From positions 1-31,802 of IMG/VR virus record IMGVR_UViG_3300027708_000222: DNA of 31,802 nt. One strand, written 5' to 3'. The notes under the pieces are model-generated. The model ran no database searches and was not told where the DNA came from. It worked only from the letters and a program-made list of their open reading frames with translations. The first letter of the stretch is position 1. Each line of letters opens with the position of its first letter. The DNA is from a virus. Below, in pieces: positions 14,785 through 22,799 of the stretch. The position numbers and the translations under genes are program-made.

Positions 14785-15090
14785 TTAAACACTAGCCTTA
14801 CTAAACCAGCCATAATCGCCAGAAGCCATTGTGGTTGTTGGAGATAGGTAAGTACCAGCAGAAGCTGTAGCTACAAAGGTTGAAGCGTTAATAGAGCAGG
14901 TTGCTGTAGAGGCTGTGATAGCCGCGCCAGCTTGTGCAAATACATAACGCAAACCATCTGAACCAAAAGTTTCAAGACCTAGTGGGCCTTCTGTTGGAAC
15001 AGAAACAGTTGTAGAACCAATAACTTGTGAGTTATATGGTGCTAAGTTTACGAGATCAATCCCAGCAATAGGGAGCAATGAATATGCCAT
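14785..15090 (-). CDS. Small head protein, possible decoration protein
   Basis: This 101-aa beta-predicted protein begins MAYSLLPIAGIDLVNLAPYN and is rich in Ala, Ser, Thr and Gly. It starts 24 nt after the true stop of the spliced capsid gene (15115), with ribosome site AAAGGAA before the ATG, and is followed by an intrinsic terminator. Position directly after the coat gene and small size suggest a capsid decoration or head-stabilising protein. I cannot assign the family. Confidence 0.72.
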   Translation of the reverse strand: MAYSLLPIAGIDLVNLAPYNSQVIGSTTVSVPTEGPLGLETFGSDGLRYVFAQAGAAITASTATCSINASTFVATASAGTYLSPTTTMASGDYGWFSKASV

Positions 15091-15114
15091 GATAATTCCT
15101 TTCTAATCAATAGA

Positions 15115-16327
15115 TTAAGTTGTCAATACGCCTTGCAAGAACGAATTCGAGCAAGTCAAATTTCCAGCCCAACCATACAACTTCACAATCTTTCTGTTAC
15201 TTCGGCTTTCGCCTACTGACCACTTTCATGGCGGTGCAAACTCTTCGGATCGCACTCTAGGACTTCAAATTACAAGTTATATCCTAGTTCAGACTATCGC
15301 TTACTCTTTCGAGCCCATCTCACTTAGTCGTTCACGCTGCTTTCGCTTGCGCCCTGTCGTCTGCTTCCAGACTTCCAAGTCAATCAGAGTTGGTTTATAG
15401 ACACCATTAATGCAATGTAGGTTTAGCGTCTTGGTTAATGGACTGTCTTTCTCCACCGATAGGAACGAAATTACGCTCTTTGTGTGGGCGCAGGAAAATG
15501 TAGTTTGTGTTTAGCAAATACATTGTTGTTGCGCTTTCTTGTGCGCCATAACCGCCACCCAAGATCACATCAGCAGACATACCACCACCGTAGAACTTTA
15601 ATGAAGCAAAACCAGCCGCACCTTCTTCTACACCAGCAATACGCTGAATAGCTTGCAAGGATTGAACATAGTATGAATAGAAAGTGTTACCAGCAACGAT
15701 TGTGTCTACTTTATCAGTACCACGAACGGATTTGATAGCTGCATCAGTCATTTTAGCTTGAATGTTAGCGTAACCAGTTACACCAGTAGTCGCTTGGTTC
15801 TGCCAGAATGTCCAGTTAGCACGGTTAATACCACCGTATGTACCAGAAGTAGGTGAAGTTGAAACTGCTGCTGCCAAACCAGTAATGTTTTTACCGCCAT
15901 TACCTGTACCGTCACCATAGATGTCAGTAGAGATACGGTTTAACAAACGGGCTTCAGAAACTTGCATACGACCATCTAACAGGTCGATGATTGCTTCTTT
16001 GCTGCTGTTCTGCAACATTTCTAGACCACTCATTGTTACGCTATCAGCGTACTGAGTAATAGAGTACTGAGCCGCAGAGATTGGGCTATCAGGAGTGATG
16101 TTTAATACTTCGTAGCCAGAATAGCTGTTGGCGTTGTTAGTATTTGGATCGTTGTACATGATTTCTTGCAAAATCACATTACCACCTGAGAATGGTTGAA
16201 CATTACCCTTAGCGTTTAGACGCTGAAGGATCGCATTGTTTTGTGTCAAGTTATCTGCCAATACACCGCTACGGCTTTGAATGGTTGTAGCGATAATATC
16301 GGTGATTGCTGAGTTAGCAAATGCCAT
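15115..16327 (-). CDS. Major capsid protein, two exons interrupted by a group I intron
   Basis: Exon 1 is 16327-15425 (301 codons) and exon 2 is 15189-15115 (24 codons plus stop), giving 325 aa after removal of 15190-15424. Exon 1 reads as a full coat protein (MAFANSAITDIIATTIQSRS at the start, MYLLNTNYIFLRPHKERNFV near the end). Without splicing, the frame runs only five codons into the intron (KPTLH) and stops at 15407. Exon 2 encodes IVKLYGWAGNLTCSNSFLQG then VLTT, which I recognise as the usual WAGNLT...LQGVL end of this coat family. The joint is ...INQDA/IVKLYG. A ribosome site AAAGGAA precedes the ATG, and the scaffold gene lies just upstream. Coat identity is inferred from context and sequence pattern. 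Confidence 0.88.
15190..15424 (-). ncRNA. Group I self-splicing intron, ORF-less, in the capsid gene
   Basis: This 235-nt element interrupts the capsid frame. P1: exon AGACGCU (15431-15425) pairs with guide GGUGUCU (15405-15399), 7 bp with the required U.G pair at the 5' splice site. P10: exon 2 AUUG (15189-15186) pairs with UAAU (15409-15406) directly 5' of the guide. P7: GACUA (15329-15325), within GUGAACGACUA, pairs with UAGUC (15296-15292), within GCGAUAGUCUGAAC; these resemble R and S elements of phage introns. Hairpins include GUCUG/CAGAC (15372-15359), GCUC-GAAA-GAGU (15314-15303, P8-like), CUAGGA/UCCUAG (P9-like, 15287-15257) and GGC-GAAA-GCC (15213-15204). The last intron base is G (15190). 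I have not assigned P3-P6 fully. No endonuclease ORF is present inside. Confidence 0.87.
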
Positions 16328-16350
16328 GATATTTCCTTTATAAAATTAAG

Positions 16351-17463
16351 TTAAACCCGACCACTCTCTGCCTCTGACAATTGAGCCATTAACACAGAGC
16401 GTCTATCCTTTGCATCTGTCTTAGACACCTGACCGCTAGGAGTAACGGACTTCGGACTAACAGCAGTTGCTTTGGCTTTTGCTACTTGTTGTGCCTTAGA
16501 TGCTTGGTTACCAGCCGATTTCAGGAGTTTGTCCTGTTCTAGCTTGTAAGCTTCATCGTTCATACGCACAGCTTTTGCATAAGCCGATTCAAGGTCTTGG
16601 GCTAAACCTCGCTCAAGTAGTTGAGCCATATCTTCCCTAACCATTTCAAAGTGCGGAAACCGCTCTTTGTTACTACTTACCCGACTGATTTCTTGGGTCA
16701 ATCGAGCATTTTCTTCTTGTTCTCGTATTGCTGACAGTTGCTGGACTTGTTGCTGAGTAGCTTGAAGTTGTTGCATTAACTGTTGCTGATACGGGTCTAC
16801 ATACGCCTGTTCTGGCATTTGCAGACTATCTTGATTTAATTGTATTCCATAATCTTGTGCAAGTCTATGAAACATCTGCACTTTTTGGTCATACGGTGCT
16901 TTAGATAGAATCATGTGGGCGCGACCAAGGTTATTAATCCAAGCTACTGGATGGATGCCTTGCGCCTGCAATTCAGGAACAAATGGCCCAATAGCCTGAG
17001 TTAATTGCTTTGCATTGTCGGCTTCTGCCTTGTAAGCAGATACACCACGCCTGTATTCATCTTCTCTTTGGTTGGCATATTGAGCAAATTTTTCAAATTC
17101 AGCTTTATCTAAAGGCTTTCCTTCTTGCATCTTATCCCAAACATCCCTGTACTCTTTTTTCCAAGTTGTCGGGCGCGATATTTTTACATCTTCTTGATTT
17201 TCAGTAGAATCTTCTCCCACCAAGTCAGATTCTTGATCGGTATTGTTTTCGCTACGGGTTTCTTCGGACTTACCTTTGAAGCGACCTTTTTCGTCACGGT
17301 CGTTGTTTTCTTGGTCGTTGCTTTCGGAACTACTATTTTCTTCATTTTCGGCTTGGATTGGATCGTCATTTACTTCTATCTCCTTTTCAATGGGTGCTTC
17401 TAAAGTGCCTTCTTCGGCTTGCTCAAGGGCTGCTTCTAACATTTCTCTGCGGTCATCGCTCAT
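16351..17463 (-). CDS. Capsid scaffolding protein
   Basis: This 370-aa protein has a very acidic, disordered N-terminal third (Glu/Asp/Asn/Ser-rich, residues 1-95), a motif DEKGRFKGK (about 58-66), then helices with Gln-rich coiled coil (about 225-265, QQQLMQQLQATQQQVQQLSA) and a basic C-terminus. This acidic-then-helical profile directly before the coat gene is typical of scaffolding proteins, whose C-terminus usually contacts the coat. It ends 23 nt before the coat ATG. Lys-rich and hydrophobic ORFs in other frames over the acidic region look like composition shadows. Confidence 0.82.
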   Translation of the reverse strand: MSDDRREMLEAALEQAEEGTLEAPIEKEIEVNDDPIQAENEENSSSESNDQENNDRDEKGRFKGKSEETRSENNTDQESDLVGEDSTENQEDVKISRPTTWKKEYRDVWDKMQEGKPLDKAEFEKFAQYANQREDEYRRGVSAYKAEADNAKQLTQAIGPFVPELQAQGIHPVAWINNLGRAHMILSKAPYDQKVQMFHRLAQDYGIQLNQDSLQMPEQAYVDPYQQQLMQQLQATQQQVQQLSAIREQEENARLTQEISRVSSNKERFPHFEMVREDMAQLLERGLAQDLESAYAKAVRMNDEAYKLEQDKLLKSAGNQASKAQQVAKAKATAVSPKSVTPSGQVSKTDAKDRRSVLMAQLSEAESGRV

Positions 17464-17472
17464 TTAATGCTC

Positions 17473-17850
17473 CTATTTGTAATTAAGTTTGGAATAAGCG
17501 ATTTCAGCGATTTGACGCTTACGGGCTTCTTGGTCTTTGCGGCTAAATTCATGTTGCTTTTGCTGAGTAGGAACATCGTTGCCTAATTCAACACAGCCGT
17601 TGCGTTTTAGGTTTTCCCTATGTTTTGATCTGGAAGATACCCAAGTGCCGTCAGCCATAGATATATGACCTTCAATATCGGACATCACCATCGGGGCTGC
17701 CCTTGATTTCATAGCCACTTTATCCTGCCATGAGGCTTTTGCTGCTTCCTCGCCAATAGTAGGTGTCCACCACTCAATAAAAAACTCCTCATCAGACTGT
17801 TTAGCTTTTACATGATTACTTTCAGAGTAACCGCAGTTAGGGCAAACCAT
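17473..17850 (-). CDS. Hypothetical protein with N-terminal CPNC motif
   Basis: This 125-aa protein starts MVCPNCGYSESNH, a single CxxC knuckle that may bind zinc (with His13 or a partner). The middle has FFIEWWTPTIGEEAAKASWQ and a WVSSRSKHRENLKRNGCVEL segment like one seen in phage proteins beside capsid genes. The C-terminus is helical and basic. It overlaps the glycosyltransferase stop at 17850 and is followed by scaffold after 9 nt. The function is unknown. Confidence 0.7.
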   Translation of the reverse strand: MVCPNCGYSESNHVKAKQSDEEFFIEWWTPTIGEEAAKASWQDKVAMKSRAAPMVMSDIEGHISMADGTWVSSRSKHRENLKRNGCVELGNDVPTQQKQHEFSRKDQEARKRQIAEIAYSKLNYK

Positions 17851-18758
17851 TACATTCTCCTTACTAGATCAGGGATTTTGTGCATTTCATCTTCTTCGAC
17901 TGTAACAATAGAGTTGTACCAAGTGCCGTGTTTCCAACGCCAGCATTTAAACTCTTTTCTAGGCATGATTACAACGGTTTTAACGCCTAATGCGCCTGCT
18001 AGGTGGGCTATCCCAGTATCGACTGTTACCAAGCCTTTAAGAGCCTTTAAATGGCTTGCAGTCTTACTCCAATCTTGTTTCCAGCCATCATTAGGTAATG
18101 GTGACCAATACTTATCTTCTTCAACATTTAAAGAGTAAGCATCGTCACCAATAATGTCTAAAACCGTATCTGGGTGCAAAGTGCGTACATAATGCAAAAT
18201 TCCCTTAGATGTAGACCAGTTAATACCTATTTTCTTGGGAATATTGCTAGGGGTAGCGTCTAAATAGCCTTCTGATCCAACAATTTTGTCTAAATTTAGG
18301 GGAAATAGGGCTTTAGCATAAGCAGGGGCTAGGCTTATGTAATAAGGCAGGGAAATCATGCCTAACCAGTAGTCAGATTCAACCGCGCCACCTTCTTCTG
18401 TCATATTTGTAAACTGATCTACGCACTCTAGCTGTCCAAGTAAGCGATGCAATGATCCGTGTTGAAGCAGAACCACTTTTTTAGCCCCCATGACCTTTAA
18501 AAAGGGTAAAAATCGAGCGTATTGAATAATATCGCCAAATCCTTGCTCTGCAATAATGGTAATTGACTTACCAATCAGGCTTTCACCTCTCCAAACGGGC
18601 ATTTTTAAAGGTTTAGCGTAACCTTCAAGTTGATTTGCCATTACTTCTGGATGCCAACGATACTCAAAACCCCTAAATCCCGCTTCCAAACGGCCAGCAT
18701 GTAGGTGTTCGTAGGCTTTTTTGTATTCCGTATGCGGATTTAATGTAGCAGTATTAAT
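17850..18758 (-). CDS. Glycosyltransferase, GT9 / TPR-linked type, probable ATT start
   Basis: This protein has the GT-B pattern of heptosyltransferase-like enzymes: EQGFGDIIQYARFLPFL (about residues 71-87), GAKKVVLLQHGSL, then IGINWSTSKG, and near the end VTVDTGIAHLAGALG and VKTVVIMP. The N-terminus carries a TPR-like half repeat (EYKKAYEHLHAGRLEAGFRG then FEYRW). A TTG at 18689 would cut this repeat and has no ribosome site. The frame opens only after a stop upstream and contains no ATG, GTG or TTG before it; ATT at 18758 follows GAGG with 7 nt spacing, giving 302 aa. It probably transfers a sugar to a virion or host protein; the acceptor is unknown. Confidence 0.78.
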   Translation of the reverse strand: MNTATLNPHTEYKKAYEHLHAGRLEAGFRGFEYRWHPEVMANQLEGYAKPLKMPVWRGESLIGKSITIIAEQGFGDIIQYARFLPFLKVMGAKKVVLLQHGSLHRLLGQLECVDQFTNMTEEGGAVESDYWLGMISLPYYISLAPAYAKALFPLNLDKIVGSEGYLDATPSNIPKKIGINWSTSKGILHYVRTLHPDTVLDIIGDDAYSLNVEEDKYWSPLPNDGWKQDWSKTASHLKALKGLVTVDTGIAHLAGALGVKTVVIMPRKEFKCWRWKHGTWYNSIVTVEEDEMHKIPDLVRRM

Positions 18759-19213
18759 ATGGATTCCTCATCGTCTAGTTCCTCTAGGCGTTTGGCTTCC
18801 ATATATATCAGTTGCTCTTGTATAAGAGTTTGCTGTTTTCTGTAAGCTACTGCCGCGAGGATGTTATCCCGTTGTCTTTCAAGGTAGCTTATAGACCGTT
18901 GTAAATCTTCTGTTTCAGCCAACGGTATATCAGCTTTAACCTCTTGTTTTAATTGTACTTTAGATTGCTTAACTTTAGCAACAGGCGATACTAGATCGCG
19001 AATACCTTGCTTACGAGCAGCGTTGTCATCTTTGAGGGTTTTTTCTAATAAGCGTTGCCGTGCCGCAATTTTCTTATCAAGTCTTTGCGCCCTTAGCCAT
19101 TCTTCTCTTGTCCAGCCATCACCACCAATAACACCTGTAGGTACAGGCGGTATGCCAGATACCTGAAAGGCATTATTTTGAAACGCATTAGCCTGAAAAG
19201 CTGTTGCAAACAT
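18740..19213 (-). CDS. Hypothetical coiled-coil protein of the head module
   Basis: This 157-aa protein starts with a repeat-like FQANAFQNNAFQ (residues 6-17), a motif I associate with small phage structural genes near head and fibre loci. It has a WTREEWLRAQRLDKK segment and long charged helices (about residues 35-155) that should form a coiled coil. The start is in a TAATG overlap with the previous gene; the end overlaps the probable glycosyltransferase start by about 19 nt. It is likely a minor virion or fibre-linked protein. Confidence 0.68.
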   Translation of the reverse strand: MFATAFQANAFQNNAFQVSGIPPVPTGVIGGDGWTREEWLRAQRLDKKIAARQRLLEKTLKDDNAARKQGIRDLVSPVAKVKQSKVQLKQEVKADIPLAETEDLQRSISYLERQRDNILAAVAYRKQQTLIQEQLIYMEAKRLEELDDEESILILLH

Positions 19214-19395
19214 TAGAGAACTACCCAGCGACTTCCACTTGGAACTGTTACAGTAACACCGCTATTGACTGTTAATGGCCCAACAGAACTTGCAGAGTAT
19301 CCCGTAGGAATACTAATGCTGACAGTCACAGTATTGTTATTGACCACTAAGCCATTGTTAGCTAGGACTTGAGGAAGGGTTTTAATGATTGACAT
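19213..19395 (-). CDS. Small fibre-end-like protein, 60 aa
   Basis: This small protein is strand-rich. Its C-terminus, SSVGPLTVNSGVTVTVPSGS followed by RWVVL, closely matches the end of the tail fibre at 5836-6417 (SVGPITVNSGATVTVPSGQ then RWVIL). It lies 8 nt after the long tail fibre. It may be a detached fibre tip domain or a small capping protein. Its N-terminus has an amphipathic segment and no signal peptide. Confidence 0.68.
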   Translation of the reverse strand: MSIIKTLPQVLANNGLVVNNNTVTVSISIPTGYSASSVGPLTVNSGVTVTVPSGSRWVVL

Positions 19396-19403
19396 ATTTA
19401 TCC

Positions 19404-22400
19404 TTAAGCTACAAAGTTACCAGCATTAGTCACAACTTTACGAACTGTGTACCAGCTACCAGCTTGCGGAGTAATTGAACCAGTACCAATGGTGTTATTT
19501 AAACGGAAGTTACAAGCCAAGTTGGTAGTAACCCTAATACGCAATTTGTGAACATGGTAAACAGCAGAACTTAAAGAAGCTGTTGCTGTATTAGTTAATG
19601 TTGTTGTTGTTTGCTGAGTTGCTTCCGCAGTAACCATTGCACCTGTAATAACTGAGGTAGTAAAACCTGTTACTGGGGTATATTCAAGCGCACAATGACC
19701 TACTGTAATTGCACTACTAAATGTAGGAATCCATTGAACAGTACCAGCAGTAGTTTTTAAGAAATAACAGTAGGCTTCAATATCGTAAGTAGATGTTGCC
19801 GCCAAAGATGCGGCAGAATTAGAGCCAAAGAAGTTTTGGGTTGCGCCTGATAAAGTACCACCAGCAGCACTTAAATAAAACTGCTGTACCGATTCAATAA
19901 CGCCACGACCTTGGGTTGTATCGGTTGTTACATATAAATTATTGCCGTCATATTCTATTGCTCCAACTTCAGCAGAAGTTAAGTTAGTACCTGAAGTTAG
20001 TTTTAATGGCGCAGTAGAGGCCGTAGCCGTACCAGCACCTAAATGTAAAAGGGCAGTAGATGTTGTGTTTGCAGAAGCATTATTAATAGCCCAGCGACCA
20101 GCACTTGAAATGCTGCCTGCGTCTGTTGCACCGCTATTAACTACAAAGTGAACTGCGTTTGCACCATAAGTACCAATAGCAAGGTCAGTAGAAGCTGAAG
20201 CTAAATAAACAGAACCAGCCGTACTAAATGAGCCTGTACCTGAAAATGCTGAGGAGTTAATACCAAACTCACCATAGTTTGTAGTGGCTGTACCAGCATC
20301 GTTAGAAATATTAAAGTTGGTAGATGCCGCAGCATTATTAGAAGTATTTTGCAACACTACTTGGTTATATCCAGCTACGCTAGAAGCATAAGAAGCTAGG
20401 ATATTGGTATCTGAATAGCCCAAAGTACCATAAGAAATAGCACCTTTATTGCCAGAAGCTGTTACAGAAGCGGTAGCGGCTAATTTTGCGGCAGTTAAAG
20501 TAGTGCCATCAAAAGTCATATTAGCTGAACCAGCCAATGTGCCTGCGTTGTTATATTGAACTTGCGTATCAGAACCAGCAGGAGTTAAAGCTGTGGTCGT
20601 TGCATAAGCAATGGTTTCAATAATATCGCCAGTTGCTGCACCGATCGCTAAGACTACAGAAGTACCATTTGAAGCGGTGTAATCTGTAGAGTTCAGCATT
20701 ACGCCATTTTGGTAAACCTGTAAGTAACCTGCTGTATAGGTAGCTGAAAAGGTTGTTTGTCCTACTGTGGCAGTAAAGCTAGTGCGAGTATAAGTTGCGC
20801 CAATGGATGACCAAGTGCCATCACCACGCAAATAATTGCTTGCTGAAGGTGTACCCGTTACAGGGTTATTAGCCATATTATTGACTGTGCTTATAACTGT
20901 ACCGCTAATAGGAAGCGTTAATGCTGTTGTTGCTGTTGATGTAAGCGTTGTTGCAAAAGCACCTGAAGTAGTTAAATTTCCACCTAAAGTAATTGTTTTG
21001 CCTGTATTAGCTACGCCTGTTCCACCGTTTGCGCCTAATACAATACCTGTCACATTTCCTGCTGTACCAGCAGTTGCAGCGTTTAAGTTGGCTACTTGAG
21101 TAGTAGATGCTACGGTAAATGGTGCTGTTCCTGTGGCTAAAGTAGATGTAATAACACCTGTAGCAGATATTGTGCTAAATGCGCCTGTGGTGGCTGTTGT
21201 AGCACCTACAGTACCGTTAATATTAATTGAGGCAGTACCAGTAAGGTTAGTTACTGTTCCACTAGACGGAGTACCTAATGCGCCACCTGCATACAATAAA
21301 GTGGCATTTGCGTCAGGCAATGTATATGTTTTTTCTGCGGTTGTTGCGCCAGAAAACTTGGTAAATCCGTTGCCAGTACCGCCATAAGTAGAAGCAATAA
21401 TCTGAGTTAATGCGGCAGAGCCATCAAAAGCATTGCCATAAATATTTCTAGGAGTAGTTAAAGTTGCGGCTGAACCTGTTGTGCTTTGGTTAAGCGTAGG
21501 TACATCAGAAGCTAACATTGCCCTAAATGTAGGCGCACCATCAGCAGCGTTAGGGGCAGCTAAAAAGTATTTAAGCGTTTTGCTTGCATAAGGGTTTTGA
21601 GTATCGCCATAATTTGCCGCCAAACTAATGGCTGGAGTGTTTCCACCGCTACTTACTACTGGACTTGTGCCTGTAACGCTAGTAACTGTACCTGTTGTTG
21701 GCGTAGTCCAAGTAGGAGTATTCCCTGTTCCAGCAGAAGTTAAGACCTGTCCTACTGTTCCTTGCAAAGTATCAAAACTAACTGCACCTGTAACACTTAA
21801 ATCAACAAAACTACCATTTTTAGGGGTTGTAGCCCCAATAGTCATATTGTCCATTGTTCCTACATAAGTAGGCGCAATTTGAATTGAATTAACGCCAGTA
21901 GGGTTTATATGAACATGACCTGTACCTGTAGGGCTAATATCAATTTGTGCGTTTGTACCATTCATATTGGTAGAAACATTGATTGAAGCATTATCGCCAC
22001 CGCCAGCACCCATGCTAATTTGGGTTGTTCCAGCAGAGTTTTTAAGGGATAAACCACCTGAATTTGATGCTTGTACTATAGGCGTAGTAAGGCTAGTAGA
22101 AGCGTTTAATGTAGTAAATTTGCCTGTGCTTGTAGTTGTAGCACCAATAGTTGTGCCATCAATCGTACCGCCTGTAATTGCTACTGCATTGGCATTTTGC
22201 GTAGACATCGTGCCAAAGCCAGTAATGTCTGTATTTGTTAATACGACTGTGCCTGTATAGCCATTTACGCTTGTAACTGCATCGGTATTGTCTACCTTTT
22301 GCCATGCTGTGCCGTTATATACTGCCCAATCGCCTACTTTCCAATCAGTAATACCATCAAGGTTTGTTGAGCCAGCTACATTGACTACATAGTAGTAACC

Positions 22401-22799
22401 TTTAGTACCAACAGAAGATGTCAGCGTAGGGCTATTTGTACTAGCGTTCCATGTGCCTTGATAGCTTAATGCGCCCAATACTGCGGCAGGTAACTGAGAA
22501 ATAGGTACTGTACCGCTACCATCTAAGGTTGCTACTCCAAGGGCTACGCCAGCATCTTTAGTCGATGCAGTTCCTAAACCAGTAATGTCGGTGTTAGGAA
22601 TGGTGCTGGCAGCAGTCATAGCCGTAGTGCCAGTACCTTTTACATAACCCGTAAGCGTAGCTGCACCTGTACCACCGTTGGCAACAGGAACAGTTCCTAC
22701 TAAATCATGCGAATCGTTCCAATTAGACGGCTGGACAATCGTTGGATCGCCAGCGTCAGGAATGGCACTTACAAACTTATGCTTGACTGTAATAGCCAT
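19404..22799 (-). CDS. Long tail fibre protein with GTG/NGGTG repeats
   Basis: This 1131-aa protein is the largest gene in the window. The N-terminus (MAITVKHKFVSAIPDAGDPT, then VQPSNWNDSHDL and PVANGGTGAATL) is the attachment region common to phage fibres. It includes a LSYQGTWNASTNSPTL segment (about residues 112-127), then Thr/Ser/Gly-rich repeats, and a C-terminal beta domain (about 1000-1131) with a likely trimeric tip. The start overlaps the portal stop by 1 nt (TAATG). It is unusual for a fibre to lie between portal and scaffold; the other fibre genes lie near 3.5-6.4 kb. The shaft repeats explain several long ORFs on the opposite strand. Confidence 0.85.
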   Translation of the reverse strand: MAITVKHKFVSAIPDAGDPTIVQPSNWNDSHDLVGTVPVANGGTGAATLTGYVKGTGTTAMTAASTIPNTDITGLGTASTKDAGVALGVATLDGSGTVPISQLPAAVLGALSYQGTWNASTNSPTLTSSVGTKGYYYVVNVAGSTNLDGITDWKVGDWAVYNGTAWQKVDNTDAVTSVNGYTGTVVLTNTDITGFGTMSTQNANAVAITGGTIDGTTIGATTTSTGKFTTLNASTSLTTPIVQASNSGGLSLKNSAGTTQISMGAGGGDNASINVSTNMNGTNAQIDISPTGTGHVHINPTGVNSIQIAPTYVGTMDNMTIGATTPKNGSFVDLSVTGAVSFDTLQGTVGQVLTSAGTGNTPTWTTPTTGTVTSVTGTSPVVSSGGNTPAISLAANYGDTQNPYASKTLKYFLAAPNAADGAPTFRAMLASDVPTLNQSTTGSAATLTTPRNIYGNAFDGSAALTQIIASTYGGTGNGFTKFSGATTAEKTYTLPDANATLLYAGGALGTPSSGTVTNLTGTASININGTVGATTATTGAFSTISATGVITSTLATGTAPFTVASTTQVANLNAATAGTAGNVTGIVLGANGGTGVANTGKTITLGGNLTTSGAFATTLTSTATTALTLPISGTVISTVNNMANNPVTGTPSASNYLRGDGTWSSIGATYTRTSFTATVGQTTFSATYTAGYLQVYQNGVMLNSTDYTASNGTSVVLAIGAATGDIIETIAYATTTALTPAGSDTQVQYNNAGTLAGSANMTFDGTTLTAAKLAATASVTASGNKGAISYGTLGYSDTNILASYASSVAGYNQVVLQNTSNNAAASTNFNISNDAGTATTNYGEFGINSSAFSGTGSFSTAGSVYLASASTDLAIGTYGANAVHFVVNSGATDAGSISSAGRWAINNASANTTSTALLHLGAGTATASTAPLKLTSGTNLTSAEVGAIEYDGNNLYVTTDTTQGRGVIESVQQFYLSAAGGTLSGATQNFFGSNSAASLAATSTYDIEAYCYFLKTTAGTVQWIPTFSSAITVGHCALEYTPVTGFTTSVITGAMVTAEATQQTTTTLTNTATASLSSAVYHVHKLRIRVTTNLACNFRLNNTIGTGSITPQAGSWYTVRKVVTNAGNFVA

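Noticed and set aside
15091-15406. The apparent gap as a promoter or packaging site region
   Set aside because: Exon 2 plus the structured intron account for nearly every base; no promoter boxes were needed or clear.
15407-16327. Capsid gene as a complete 306-aa ORF
   Set aside because: Its last five codons belong to the intron and the coat-like C-terminus is found downstream in another frame; the spliced 325-aa form explains both the stop and the gap.
17184-17369. Lys-rich 61-aa ORF in another frame of the scaffold gene
   Set aside because: It mirrors the Glu/Asp/Asn-rich codons of the scaffold N-terminus; no independent ribosome site or chaining seen.
20836-22260. Run of Val/Pro-rich plus-strand ORFs over the long tail fibre
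   Set aside because: They are reverse readings of Thr/Gly/Ala-rich fibre repeats, with no start signals.
19404-22799. Diversity-generating retroelement with variable repeat in fibre genes
   Set aside because: No reverse transcriptase or template repeat seen in the window.
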